In this document: piece by piece, positions 1 to 6,551 of the stretch
How the letters are laid out: each line of letters begins with the position of its first letter
Numbering within the stretch: position 1 is the first letter of the stretch
DNA from: Candidatus Aminicenantota bacterium
Lineage (GTDB): Bacteria > Acidobacteriota > Aminicenantia > Aminicenantales > Saccharicenantaceae
Assembly (NCBI GenBank): GCA_022867105.1
Contig: JALHVH010000124.1
Span: 1 to 11,722, forward strand
Reading direction: 5' to 3'
DNA: 11,722 nucleotides
Program-made: the position numbers and the translations under genes
Notes under the pieces: model-generated
Told to the model about the DNA's origin: nothing
The model's input: the letters and a program-made list of their open reading frames with translations, nothing else
Database searches by the model: none

Positions 1-1
1 G

Positions 2-73
2 CTCAAAGGGTCCCTGGCCTGGAGCTCCCACCCAGAAATGCTCAACTTCGCCTACCAGAGGAACGAGACATGA
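2..73 (+). CDS. C-terminal end of an unrecognised protein (partial)
   Basis: The reading frame is open from the first base and ends in TGA at 71-73, giving a 23-residue tail (LKGSLAWSSH...AYQRNET). The stop overlaps the ATG of the SurA-like gene in an ATGA arrangement, which indicates one transcript and translational coupling. The tail is too short to place in a family. In several diderm lineages a surA-type gene follows mfd, but this tail does not resemble an Mfd C-terminus that I can recognise. Confidence 0.6.
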   Translation, partial: LKGSLAWSSHPEMLNFAYQRNET

Positions 74-1041
74 GAAAAAGAACTTCCGTTTTCGCGCTCT
101 TTGGGCTCGCGGCCGTCCTGTCCCTGGCTGCCGGCCAGGTCATCGAGGAGATCGTTGCCATCGTCAACGACGACGTCATCACTCTGTCCCAGTACAAGGA
201 GCAATACGACTCCACGGTCCAGCAGCTGAGGGCCGCCCTCCAGGGGGAGGAGTATGAGAAGCAGTATGCCATGCTGAAAAAAGAGATACTGAACATGATG
301 ATCACCGATCTCCTGCTCATGCAGCAAGCCAAGGAGAAGGACTTGAACGTCGGCGAGCAGCTCAAGGCGGCCGTCGAGAACATCAAGAAGGAAAACAACA
401 TCGCCTCCGACGACGACTTGAAGCGAGGGCTCCAGAAGCAAGGCATGGATTATGACCAGTGGATCAAGCAGCTCGAGGACAACATGCTCAAGCAGGGCGT
501 CATCTATTCGGAGGTGGACAGGTCCATCGTCCTCGACGATTCGGAGATCATCGGCTACTACAGGCTTCACCCCCAGGAGTTCACTGAGCCCGAGGAATAC
601 AAGATCAGGGCCGTCTATCTGTCCACGGAGGGGAAGGCCCCGGCGGCGCTGGAAGAGAAGAAGAAGGAGATCGGGGACAAGGTCAAGGCCGGAGAGCCGT
701 TCAACGTCCTGGCCAAGGACTATTCGGACGGGCCGGCCAAGGAATCCGAAGGCGACCTGGGGAAGTTCAAGAAAGGCGAGCTGGACAAGGACCTGGAGCT
801 GGCCGTTTCCAAGCTCAAGGCGGGGGAGACGAGCGGCTGGGTCGAGACCAAGAACGGCTGGTACCTGTTGAAACTCGAGGAAAAAAAGGACAGCCGCCTG
901 ATGACCTTCGAAGAGGTCAAGAAGAACGTGGAAGAGAACCTTTTTTCCCAGAAGAAGGACAAAAAGCTCGAGGAATACCTCAAGGGCCTCAAGGAGAAGA
1001 GTTACATCAAGATTCTGAAGCCCAACCCCCTCGACCTGTAG
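70..1041 (+). CDS. SurA-like periplasmic chaperone / parvulin-type peptidylprolyl isomerase
   Basis: 323 residues. A signal peptide (residues 1-22: RKR, then a hydrophobic run ending near AAG) exports it to the periplasm. Residues 24-165 form a SurA_N-like helical chaperone domain (EIVAIVNDDVITLSQY is the usual opening), and residues 177-270 form a parvulin domain (FNVLAKDYSD, GDLGKFKKGEL, LKAGETSGWVET). A charged C-terminal helix follows. The family helps outer-membrane proteins fold. The two histidines usual in active parvulins appear absent: no His lies in the first strand (IRAVYLSTEG, 179-188), and the GxHxxKL site reads GWYLLKL with Tyr265. Isomerase activity is therefore doubtful and a pure holdase role is likely. 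The ATG at 70 follows an AGAGGA ribosome site at about 57-62 and overlaps the previous stop. The protein is shorter than two-parvulin SurA. PrsA-like foldase is the alternative name. Confidence 0.85.
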   Translation: MRKRTSVFALFGLAAVLSLAAGQVIEEIVAIVNDDVITLSQYKEQYDSTVQQLRAALQGEEYEKQYAMLKKEILNMMITDLLLMQQAKEKDLNVGEQLKAAVENIKKENNIASDDDLKRGLQKQGMDYDQWIKQLEDNMLKQGVIYSEVDRSIVLDDSEIIGYYRLHPQEFTEPEEYKIRAVYLSTEGKAPAALEEKKKEIGDKVKAGEPFNVLAKDYSDGPAKESEGDLGKFKKGELDKDLELAVSKLKAGETSGWVETKNGWYLLKLEEKKDSRLMTFEEVKKNVEENLFSQKKDKKLEEYLKGLKEKSYIKILKPNPLDL

Positions 1042-1042
1042 G

Positions 1043-1594
1043 TCAGGTCACGAAAACCGCGGCCGCGACGGCCGTCGTCCATAACCCCTGGCTTCCCTTG
1101 GCGATCTGGGTGATGCTCCTCGTCGTCACGGACATCGTCGCGGAGAGGCGATACGTGTTGCCGTTCTTCCCTCCGGCCTTCCGGGGGTCGAACTTCCGGC
1201 CGAGCTTGGTGGCCAGCATCTCCGCCGCCAGATCTTCCGTGTATCGCCCGGCGTCCATCTCCGCCTGCCCGAAGCCTTCGTGTTCGGCCAGATAACCGTA
1301 GGACCTCCGTCCTTTGGGTACGGCCATCCCGATGGACGCCGAGATCAGACGATGGCCTTCATCCGTGGCGTTCTCACTCATCACCAGGAAGACGACCTGC
1401 CCCGGGGTGAGAAGCTTCAGCCCTTTCTCCCGGGGAACGAGCTCGCAGCCGGGGGGAAAGATGCTCGAAACCTTCACCAGGTTGAACGGCGAGATGCCGG
1501 CCTCCCGCAGGGCCTTTTCGAAGCTGACTAGTTTCTCCCTGTGCTGTCCGCTTCCCTTCGTCAGGAACATCTTGGCAGGCAGGATCGTGTTCAT
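1043..1594 (-). CDS. pdaD: Pyruvoyl-dependent arginine decarboxylase
   Basis: 183 residues, against roughly 160-180 for the family. The enzyme converts arginine to agmatine plus CO2, a route into polyamines, using a pyruvoyl group made by self-cleavage between two serines. The processing site is clear: FNLVKVSSIFPPG at residues 37-49, with cleavage expected between Ser43 and Ser44, leaving a short beta chain and an alpha chain with N-terminal pyruvoyl. The usual second half follows (VMSENATDEGHR, SIGMAVPK, GYLAEHEGFG); Glu104 is the probable catalytic acid, placed by position relative to the archaeal enzyme. I chose ATG at 1594 because an AAAGGA site lies about 6 nt upstream and family similarity begins there. 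The frame stays open back to 2023, but that part is out-of-frame shadow of the lipoprotein gene. It lies 53 nt after that gene with no terminator between, so co-transcription is likely. It ends 1 nt from the convergent surA-like stop. Confidence 0.93.
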   Translation of the reverse strand: MNTILPAKMFLTKGSGQHREKLVSFEKALREAGISPFNLVKVSSIFPPGCELVPREKGLKLLTPGQVVFLVMSENATDEGHRLISASIGMAVPKGRRSYGYLAEHEGFGQAEMDAGRYTEDLAAEMLATKLGRKFDPRKAGGKNGNTYRLSATMSVTTRSITQIAKGSQGLWTTAVAAAVFVT

Positions 1595-1647
1595 TGTCGT
1601 CCTTTCGCCGTCATCGGAATTCGCGGCAGGGCGGAGCGGGTCCGGCC

Positions 1648-2175
1648 CTATTGAACCTTTACGGGCTCGGGTTCCTTGAAGTCGATGGTCCGGGAGACGT
1701 CCCACTCGCCGATGAGCACGAATTGGGACCCCTTGGAGCGCGCGAAGAGTCTCACCTCGACCGGCTTCCATTGAGGGTTGCTCCTGATGGATTCGACGCT
1801 CTTGCCTTCGACGCCGAAGTTGCTCTTCAGGGTGATAACGTCGCTCACGTCTCCCGCCGGGATCGCCTTGCCCCGGATGGCGGCCAGGAAGTTGTCGCCC
1901 AGGTTCTCGGGATCGCCTTTGAACTTGAAGATGGCGTTGAAATTGATGTAGGTGAGGGGCTCGACGCCGATGTTCTTCACCCGGAAGGACAGGACCGGGA
2001 CGAGGAGGAGCCTGGGAGGCCACGGCTGGTAGTATTTAGAGACCCACTTGGTCTCGACGTCGATGATCTCAATGGTTTTCTTAAGTTCGTCGGTTGACAT
2101 GGACTTGCAGGAAGACATGAGAAGAACGGACAGGACCCCTCCTGCAAGGAGAATGAAGCTCGCACTTTTTTTCAT
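1648..2175 (-). CDS. Putative lipoprotein with LEA/FxLYD-like beta-sandwich domain
   Basis: 175 residues. The N-terminus is a lipoprotein signal: MKK, a hydrophobic stretch, then a lipobox ending LMSSC with Cys23 as the lipidated residue. Lys24-Ser25 after it would send it to the outer membrane under E. coli sorting rules. Residues about 35-165 look like a small secreted beta-sandwich: LSFRVKNIGVEPLTYINF resembles the alternating strands of LEA14/WHy or FxLYD domains, followed by AIPAGDVSDVITLKSNFGVEG. I recognise the fold type tentatively, not a function. I chose ATG 2175 because GAGGAGG lies just upstream and the signal peptide begins there; an in-frame start at 2229 would precede the promoter. 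It is the first gene of a likely two-gene transcript with the arginine decarboxylase. No enzyme motif is visible. Confidence 0.75.
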   Translation of the reverse strand: MKKSASFILLAGGVLSVLLMSSCKSMSTDELKKTIEIIDVETKWVSKYYQPWPPRLLLVPVLSFRVKNIGVEPLTYINFNAIFKFKGDPENLGDNFLAAIRGKAIPAGDVSDVITLKSNFGVEGKSVESIRSNPQWKPVEVRLFARSKGSQFVLIGEWDVSRTIDFKEPEPVKVQ

Positions 2176-2200
2176 GAAAATCCTCCTCTCTGTTGATCCT

Positions 2201-2229
2201 AATATAATGGAACCGGGAAAAGAATTCAA
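2201..2229 (-). promoter_or_regulatory. Sigma70-type promoter for the lipoprotein-pdaD pair
   Basis: On the minus strand, a -35 box TTGAAT (2224-2229) and a -10 box TATATT (2201-2206) are separated by exactly 17 nt. The -10 matches 5 of 6 consensus bases and the -35 matches 4 of 6. Transcription would start near 2194, leaving a short leader with a strong GAGGAGG ribosome site before ATG 2175. The -35 box overlaps the stop codon of the YibQ-like gene, so the pair can be expressed independently of the envelope operon upstream. Confidence 0.65.
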
Positions 2230-3173
2230 TCGCCGCGGGTCGCCAGTTCGGAGGCGAAGACGGCTTCCAGCCCGTAGCCCTCCAGGAGATGGATGTTCTC
2301 CTTGAGCGTCTGAAGCGTTTCCCGGAAGGGGTGGCAGATGCCGATCGCCCGGCCCTCCTTTTGGGCCAGCCTGAAGAGCTCGAGAAGCCTCTCCTTAATG
2401 AGGCCGTTACTCCTGTCGGCGTCGAGAAAGATCTGCCGGGATTCCGCGGGGATGCCCATGTTCCGGGCCACGGTGTAGGCGACCGACCGGCCGCTCGTCC
2501 GGCTGTCCAGGAAGAAGAGCCCCTTCTCCTTGAGCGGCTCCAGGATCGTCCGCATGAGCGCCTCGTCGGCCGTGACCTTGGAGCCCATGTGGTTGTTGAC
2601 GCCTTTGATATGAGGGACCCGGTCGAGGTCGTCGGCCATGAGCTTCCGGACCTCCGCGTCGCTCATCCCGGAACGAATGAGGCCTTCCTCGCCCGCTTCG
2701 GAGTCGTGGTTGTTCAGGGATTCGAGGGGGAGATGGAGGAGGACCTCGAGGCCTTTCCGGTGGGCGATCTCGGCCGTTTCCCGGGAGTAGGGGCCGTAGG
2801 GGAGGACCGAGATCGTCACCGGCTCGCCCAGGCCCAAAAGTTCGTCCAGGGCCTCCAGGCTGTTCCCCATGTCATCCACGATGAGGGCGACCTTGCCCCT
2901 GGGAGCGGCGGCCGCGGGCTGGACCCGGACAGGCTCCTTGACCGACGGCGCCGGCTTCGGCTCGGGTTTCTTCACGGCCACGGCCGGAGGTTCAGCGGGC
3001 TTGATCTGGGCCTTGGGCGCCTTGGGAACGCGGGACCCTGTGAAAATATAGGACTTCTCCCCCTTCCTCCAATTCATGCGGTCGAGGGCGAGCATGGAGA
3101 AGAGGGCCAGCCCGCAGAGGACCCAGGCGGCCACGGAATAGACGGGCCACTGAGGGATCCCTTTGAGTTTCAT
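2226..3173 (-). CDS. Divergent polysaccharide deacetylase family protein (YibQ-like)
   Basis: 315 residues. A single N-terminal membrane anchor (about 11-30) is followed by a Pro/Ala/Lys-rich linker (48-92) and then the deacetylase-type domain from 94 to 313. Family landmarks are intact: ALIVDDMG (96-103), ISVLPYGP (121-128), LHLPLE (146-151), GVNNHMGS (191-198), FLDSRT (221-226) and GICHPFRET (278-286). Asp100/Asp101, His195 and His281 are the likely metal-site residues. The domain should sit in the periplasm. The family is annotated from NodB-like folds, but its substrate is not established; a cell-wall polysaccharide is presumed. It starts 3 nt after the stop of the CtpA-like gene, so it is the last gene of the envelope operon. 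EnvC-CtpA-YibQ is a recurrent gene order in diderms. Confidence 0.9.
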   Translation of the reverse strand: MKLKGIPQWPVYSVAAWVLCGLALFSMLALDRMNWRKGEKSYIFTGSRVPKAPKAQIKPAEPPAVAVKKPEPKPAPSVKEPVRVQPAAAAPRGKVALIVDDMGNSLEALDELLGLGEPVTISVLPYGPYSRETAEIAHRKGLEVLLHLPLESLNNHDSEAGEEGLIRSGMSDAEVRKLMADDLDRVPHIKGVNNHMGSKVTADEALMRTILEPLKEKGLFFLDSRTSGRSVAYTVARNMGIPAESRQIFLDADRSNGLIKERLLELFRLAQKEGRAIGICHPFRETLQTLKENIHLLEGYGLEAVFASELATRGD

Positions 3174-3176
3174 CTG

Positions 3177-4313
3177 TCAGCGGTTTGGAAAAAGGGCCGC
3201 GGTCCTTTTCAGGTATGCGGCGGGGCCCTGGTCCTCGAAGCCGATCTCCTCGTCGGGGACGACACCCTTTTCCCAGAGCTTCTTTCCGGAGGCGAGGGTG
3301 AAGACGCCCGATGTGACGAGGACGGAGCTGTCATCCTGGAGCGGGACGAGCTCCTGCCTGGAAACCAGGCCGGGGGTTTCCGAGCCGATGACCTTGACCT
3401 TCTTGGTCTCCTGGAGGACGGCCGCCACGAGCTCGGACGGCCCCATCGTGCCGCGGTTGGTCCATACGGCGGCCGGGAGCCTGGCCAGGTCCGGCTCGGC
3501 GGGGCAGGCGACCGGGTCCTTGATCCCGCCCCTCTTCTCGAAGTCGCCGATCCGCGGCGATTGGATGAAGATGTTGAGGAAATCCCGGGCCTCTTCGATC
3601 TCGCCTTCATAACAGTTCCTGAGGTCCAGGACGAGGGGCTTCTTTTGGGACTTGAGGAGCGGCAGAATCTTTTTCCGGACCTCGCTCACGCACGGGACGT
3701 AGAGGTTGTGAAGACTCAGGACCGTGAACGCGTCCGATGACTTAAAAGAGAACGGTTCCGGGAAGAGGACGGCCCGCTCCACGCTGAGCTCCAGGGTCTC
3801 GTTCTCCCGGAGGACCTTGAGGGCGACGGGCTTCTGTTCCAGGTCCTTGAGGTAGAGGTTGGCTTCGAGGGAGCTCCAATTCAGGGTCCCCCGGCCGTCC
3901 ATGGCGCTGAAGGTGTCGCCCGGCTTGATGCCCGCTTTTTCAGCCGGGGAGTCCTCGATGATCCCCGCGACCTGCGGGAACAGGCCGAAGGATCCCTTGA
4001 AGAGGACAACACCGATATCGGCCCACCGCGAATCTCTCCGGAGGTACTTGGCCGTGGCATCGGGGCTGAAGTAGCTCGAGACCGGGTCCAGGGAATCGAT
4101 GAGCCCCTTGTAGGCGCCCTCCATGGTCCGGTCCGGGTCCCGTTCATCGATGTAGTCGTTCTTGACCAGGCGCGTGACGTTTGCCAGGAGGTCGAGTCCC
4201 TTGTGGGTCAGCTTCTGGGAGATCCCGGGGAGGAAGTTCCTCTCGAGGACGAAGAAGAGGCAGAGGGCAACGCAGGCCGAGAGAAAAACAAGGCGGAACC
4301 GTTGAGGTCTCAT
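3177..4313 (-). CDS. CtpA-like S41/PDZ protein, probable inactive protease
   Basis: 378 residues with the full carboxyl-terminal-processing protease layout. There is a membrane anchor or signal (7-23), the N-terminal helical segment with the hallmark MEGAYKGLIDSLDPVSSYF (64-82), a PDZ domain (about 98-180; SPAEKAGIKPGD) and an S41 domain (195-375; VLDLRNCYEGE, KGVVPDEEIG). The catalytic positions are altered. Where active enzymes have SASE the protein reads GPSE (291-294), placing Gly291 at the nucleophilic Ser. Where they have GKG the protein reads PGLVSRQ (314-320), placing Leu316 at the general-base Lys. The flanking alignment is clean, so the loss is not an alignment artefact or frameshift. 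A peptide-binding or scaffolding role is likely. It sits 21 nt after the EnvC-like gene and 3 nt before yibQ, in one transcript. Confidence 0.85.
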   Translation of the reverse strand: MRPQRFRLVFLSACVALCLFFVLERNFLPGISQKLTHKGLDLLANVTRLVKNDYIDERDPDRTMEGAYKGLIDSLDPVSSYFSPDATAKYLRRDSRWADIGVVLFKGSFGLFPQVAGIIEDSPAEKAGIKPGDTFSAMDGRGTLNWSSLEANLYLKDLEQKPVALKVLRENETLELSVERAVLFPEPFSFKSSDAFTVLSLHNLYVPCVSEVRKKILPLLKSQKKPLVLDLRNCYEGEIEEARDFLNIFIQSPRIGDFEKRGGIKDPVACPAEPDLARLPAAVWTNRGTMGPSELVAAVLQETKKVKVIGSETPGLVSRQELVPLQDDSSVLVTSGVFTLASGKKLWEKGVVPDEEIGFEDQGPAAYLKRTAALFPNR

Positions 4314-4334
4314 GATTTTTGAAGATCCATTGTA

Positions 4335-5495
4335 TCATCTTCCCCTGAGCCATTGCAAGGGATCGAGGGCCCGGGTCTTGAACCGGAGCTCGAAGTAAAG
4401 GCACTCGCCGTTCAGGGAACCGCTGTCTCCGACGAGGGCGATCGGCTGGCCGGCCTTGACGGCGTCCCCCTTGGCGGCCAGGAACTCCGAGCAGTGCCCG
4501 TAGAGCGAGTAATAGGCCATTCCGTGGTCGACGATGATGAGGTTGCCGTACCCCTCGAAGACGTCCGCGTAAACGATCCGGCCGGGGTGGACCGACTGGA
4601 TGACGGCCTTTTCCTTATTCGGGGCGATCTCAATGCCGTTGTTCTGGGTGATCGTGTTGAACCGGGGGTGCTTCTGCAGGCCGAAGGCGGTGATGATCGG
4701 CCCCTGGATGGGCCAGGGAAGCTTCCCCTTCTTCTCATAAAGCGGCACGAACGAGAAGGGGAGGCTGTACGCTTCGTCGACGATCTTCTTGAGCAGGTCC
4801 TGGAGCTGCTTGGCGCTTTCGGCGAGCTCCTCCAGCGCCTGCTCGTAGGACTTTCGGCTGCGCTTGACCTCGGCGACGAGGTCGCGGTTCTTCTTCTCCT
4901 CGGCCTCGAGCTCCCGTCTCTTCGCCTCCGAGGCCCGGATGAGGTCGGCGGCCTCCTTCCTCTTAGCCTCGAGCCGCCTTTCGGTCGCGCCCAGCTCGGC
5001 CAGGGCGGTCAGGTAGCCGGAGATGATGGTCTCCTGGGTGCGGGCCAGAAAGGTCAGGTGCTTGCTTTCGGTGAAGAACGACTCGGCGTTCTCCGCCCTC
5101 AAGGCGAACTTGAGAAAGTCGAACCTGCCGAACTTGTAGAGCGTGACCAGGGTCTTCTCGATGGACTGTTTCTCCTTCTCCAGGTCTGCCAGCCGGCGGG
5201 CCTTGTCGTCCCGCAGGGCCTTGAGCTCGCCGTTCGTCCTCTCGAGGACGACGGCGTTGGCCGCGAGCTCGCTCCGGATGAGCTTCTTGGTGAGGCCGAT
5301 CCTGGACAGGGTCGAGAGGATGGAGGATTCCTTTTTCTCTCCCTCCTGGATCTTCGCCTTGATGTCCCTGATCTGCTGGTTGAGCTTGGAGATGCGCTTC
5401 TCGAATTCGGAGACGTCCTGCTGGGGATGAGCCAGGGCCGGGACGAGGAACAATGCGGCCAGGAGGATCGCGACGGGCGGGCGGCGGACGTTCAT
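4335..5495 (-). CDS. envC: EnvC-like murein hydrolase activator (degenerate LytM/M23 domain)
   Basis: 386 residues. A signal peptide (1-22, ending ALAHP) leads into two long coiled-coil stretches (about 25-118 and 160-240; KLNQQIRDIKAKIQEGEKK, EAKRKEAADLIRASEAK), then a C-terminal LytM domain (260-386). The LytM zinc ligands are largely gone. The HxGID site reads NNGIE (285-289) and the HLHFE site reads CLYFE (365-369); only His334 in LYGHCS remains. The same pattern occurs in E. coli EnvC, which ends with a similar LYFEIR...WL tail and does not cut peptidoglycan itself but switches on periplasmic amidases during division. This protein probably does the same; no amidase lies in the window. 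The ATG overlaps the preceding stop in an ATGA arrangement (5492-5495), so translation is coupled to the membrane-protein gene upstream. Confidence 0.9.
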   Translation of the reverse strand: MNVRRPPVAILLAALFLVPALAHPQQDVSEFEKRISKLNQQIRDIKAKIQEGEKKESSILSTLSRIGLTKKLIRSELAANAVVLERTNGELKALRDDKARRLADLEKEKQSIEKTLVTLYKFGRFDFLKFALRAENAESFFTESKHLTFLARTQETIISGYLTALAELGATERRLEAKRKEAADLIRASEAKRRELEAEEKKNRDLVAEVKRSRKSYEQALEELAESAKQLQDLLKKIVDEAYSLPFSFVPLYEKKGKLPWPIQGPIITAFGLQKHPRFNTITQNNGIEIAPNKEKAVIQSVHPGRIVYADVFEGYGNLIIVDHGMAYYSLYGHCSEFLAAKGDAVKAGQPIALVGDSGSLNGECLYFELRFKTRALDPLQWLRGR

Positions 5496-6460
5496 TTTCT
5501 CGACACGTAGATCGCCCCGCCGATGACCCCCAGGATAAGCCGGAAGCCGACGTCGACGAGCGAGAAGGAGAACGCCGTCGCGGAAGGGATGGCGTAGTAC
5601 TTGAAGATCTCGATGGCCGAGCCTTCCCTCAGACCCAGGCCGTTGATGGTCACCGGGATGGTCTGGACGAGGAGAAGGATGGGCACGAAGATGAAGTAAT
5701 CCAGGAAGCCGATCTCGAGGCGGAAGGCCCGGCCGATAAGAAAGAAGTAAACGACGACGTTGGCCTGGAGGATGACCGCCCAGAAGAAGGCTTTGAGGAA
5801 GGGGCCTTTCTTGTCCTTGTAGAGGAGCACGGTCTCCCGGAAGGAGAGGGCCGTTTTTTTGAGGGGCTTGAGGAATTTCTTTTCGGGGAGCCGGAGGATA
5901 AGGTCCTCCGTGACGGGGAGCAGGAAGAGGACCGCCAGGCTCAGGCCGGCCAGGCCGAGGACGAGCGAGACCCAGACGACCGGGACGTCGTGGGCCATGT
6001 CCAAGCGGAAAAAGGAGCCGAAAAGGGCGAAGAGAAAGAGGACGATGATGCCCGTGACGCGCTCGACGACGACGATGGCCGAGGACTTGACGAGGGATTG
6101 TGAATAGCGCGAACCGTCCCAGATGCGGACGATGTCGCCGCCGAAGCTCGTGGGCAGGAAGTTGTTGAAGAACGTCCCGACGAGGTAGGACCTTATCAGG
6201 AACCCCAGCGGGATGTCGTCGCCCAGGGCCCGGGCGAGGATCTGCCAGCGGTAGGCGCTGGCGAAATACCCGACGGCGTGGAGGGAAAAGGCCAGGGCGA
6301 GTCCGGGAAGCCGGACCGTGCCCAGGACCTTGACGATGTCCCGGACGGGCGTCTTGAAGATGAGGAGCAGGGCGAGGATCGCGGCGCTGAAAGCGAGCTT
6401 GAAGAGCGTCGTGAGGAGGCGCCTCCCGGAAAGCGGCGCCCGCGTCGGGTTCTCGTTCAT
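5492..6460 (-). CDS. Integral membrane protein of the lysylphosphatidylglycerol synthase TM / UPF0104 (AglD-like) family
   Basis: 322 residues from the chosen ATG, almost all hydrophobic, with about eight membrane segments (first at about 15-36). The family signature is present: FFNNFLPTSFGGDIVRIWD, and near the C-terminus a second conserved loop (TINGLGLREGSAIEIF). Related proteins flip or transfer lipid-linked substrates, as in the membrane half of MprF or archaeal AglD, but the substrate here is not predictable. Start choice: the frame stays open to a TTG at 6523, but that start lies upstream of the best promoter candidate; ATG 6460 gives the usual family N-terminus, though no ribosome site is seen before it. 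It is the first gene of the four-gene envelope operon and overlaps envC by 4 nt. Confidence 0.85.
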   Translation of the reverse strand: MNENPTRAPLSGRRLLTTLFKLAFSAAILALLLIFKTPVRDIVKVLGTVRLPGLALAFSLHAVGYFASAYRWQILARALGDDIPLGFLIRSYLVGTFFNNFLPTSFGGDIVRIWDGSRYSQSLVKSSAIVVVERVTGIIVLFLFALFGSFFRLDMAHDVPVVWVSLVLGLAGLSLAVLFLLPVTEDLILRLPEKKFLKPLKKTALSFRETVLLYKDKKGPFLKAFFWAVILQANVVVYFFLIGRAFRLEIGFLDYFIFVPILLLVQTIPVTINGLGLREGSAIEIFKYYAIPSATAFSFSLVDVGFRLILGVIGGAIYVSRK

Positions 6461-6470
6461 CAGGACAATT

Positions 6471-6498
6471 TTTATCACAATTGCCTTGAAAAAAACAA
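6471..6498 (-). promoter_or_regulatory. Candidate promoter for the envelope operon
   Basis: On the minus strand, TTGTTT (6493-6498) and GATAAA (6471-6476) are spaced 16 nt apart, with a TGT directly before the -10 as in extended -10 promoters. It lies in the only AT-rich stretch between the divergent operon and the GT9 gene. Transcription would begin near 6464, giving an almost leaderless message at ATG 6460. The match is moderate, and the plus-strand promoter for the GT9 gene is not clear in this same stretch. Confidence 0.3.
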
Positions 6499-6551
6499 TT
6501 TTCCCTTTTCTGCTGTTAAACAAGAACAGCCGGCATTACACTAGGAGCGTC

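Noticed and set aside
1058..1076. Two adjacent 10-bp palindromes (CGCGGCCGCG and GACGGCCGTC) at the surA-pdaD junction, considered as a bidirectional terminator
   Set aside because: They lie inside the Ala/Val-rich 3' coding end of pdaD, have no T-tract on either side, and are expected by chance from GC-rich alanine codons.
1595..2023. N-terminal extension of the arginine decarboxylase frame
   Set aside because: It overlaps the lipoprotein gene in another frame, is low-complexity Arg/Pro/Gln-rich, and the ATG at 1594 has a proper ribosome site and matches the family N-terminus.
2289..3740. 483-residue open frame on the plus strand
   Set aside because: It lies antisense across the YibQ-like and CtpA-like genes, both of which have strong family motifs. 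Its composition (runs of Gly, Asp, Leu, Val) is typical of a GC-rich shadow frame.
4353..5510. 385-residue open frame on the plus strand
   Set aside because: It is antisense to envC over almost its whole length, has Leu/Glu/Val-biased low-complexity sequence and no domain.
5453..6103. 216-residue acidic open frame on the plus strand
   Set aside because: It is the antisense shadow of the membrane-protein gene; the Asp/Glu richness is the complement of hydrophobic codons.
6318..6551. Upstream extension of the GT9 frame
   Set aside because: It runs antisense to the membrane-protein gene and lacks family similarity; ATG 6552 has a GGAG site.
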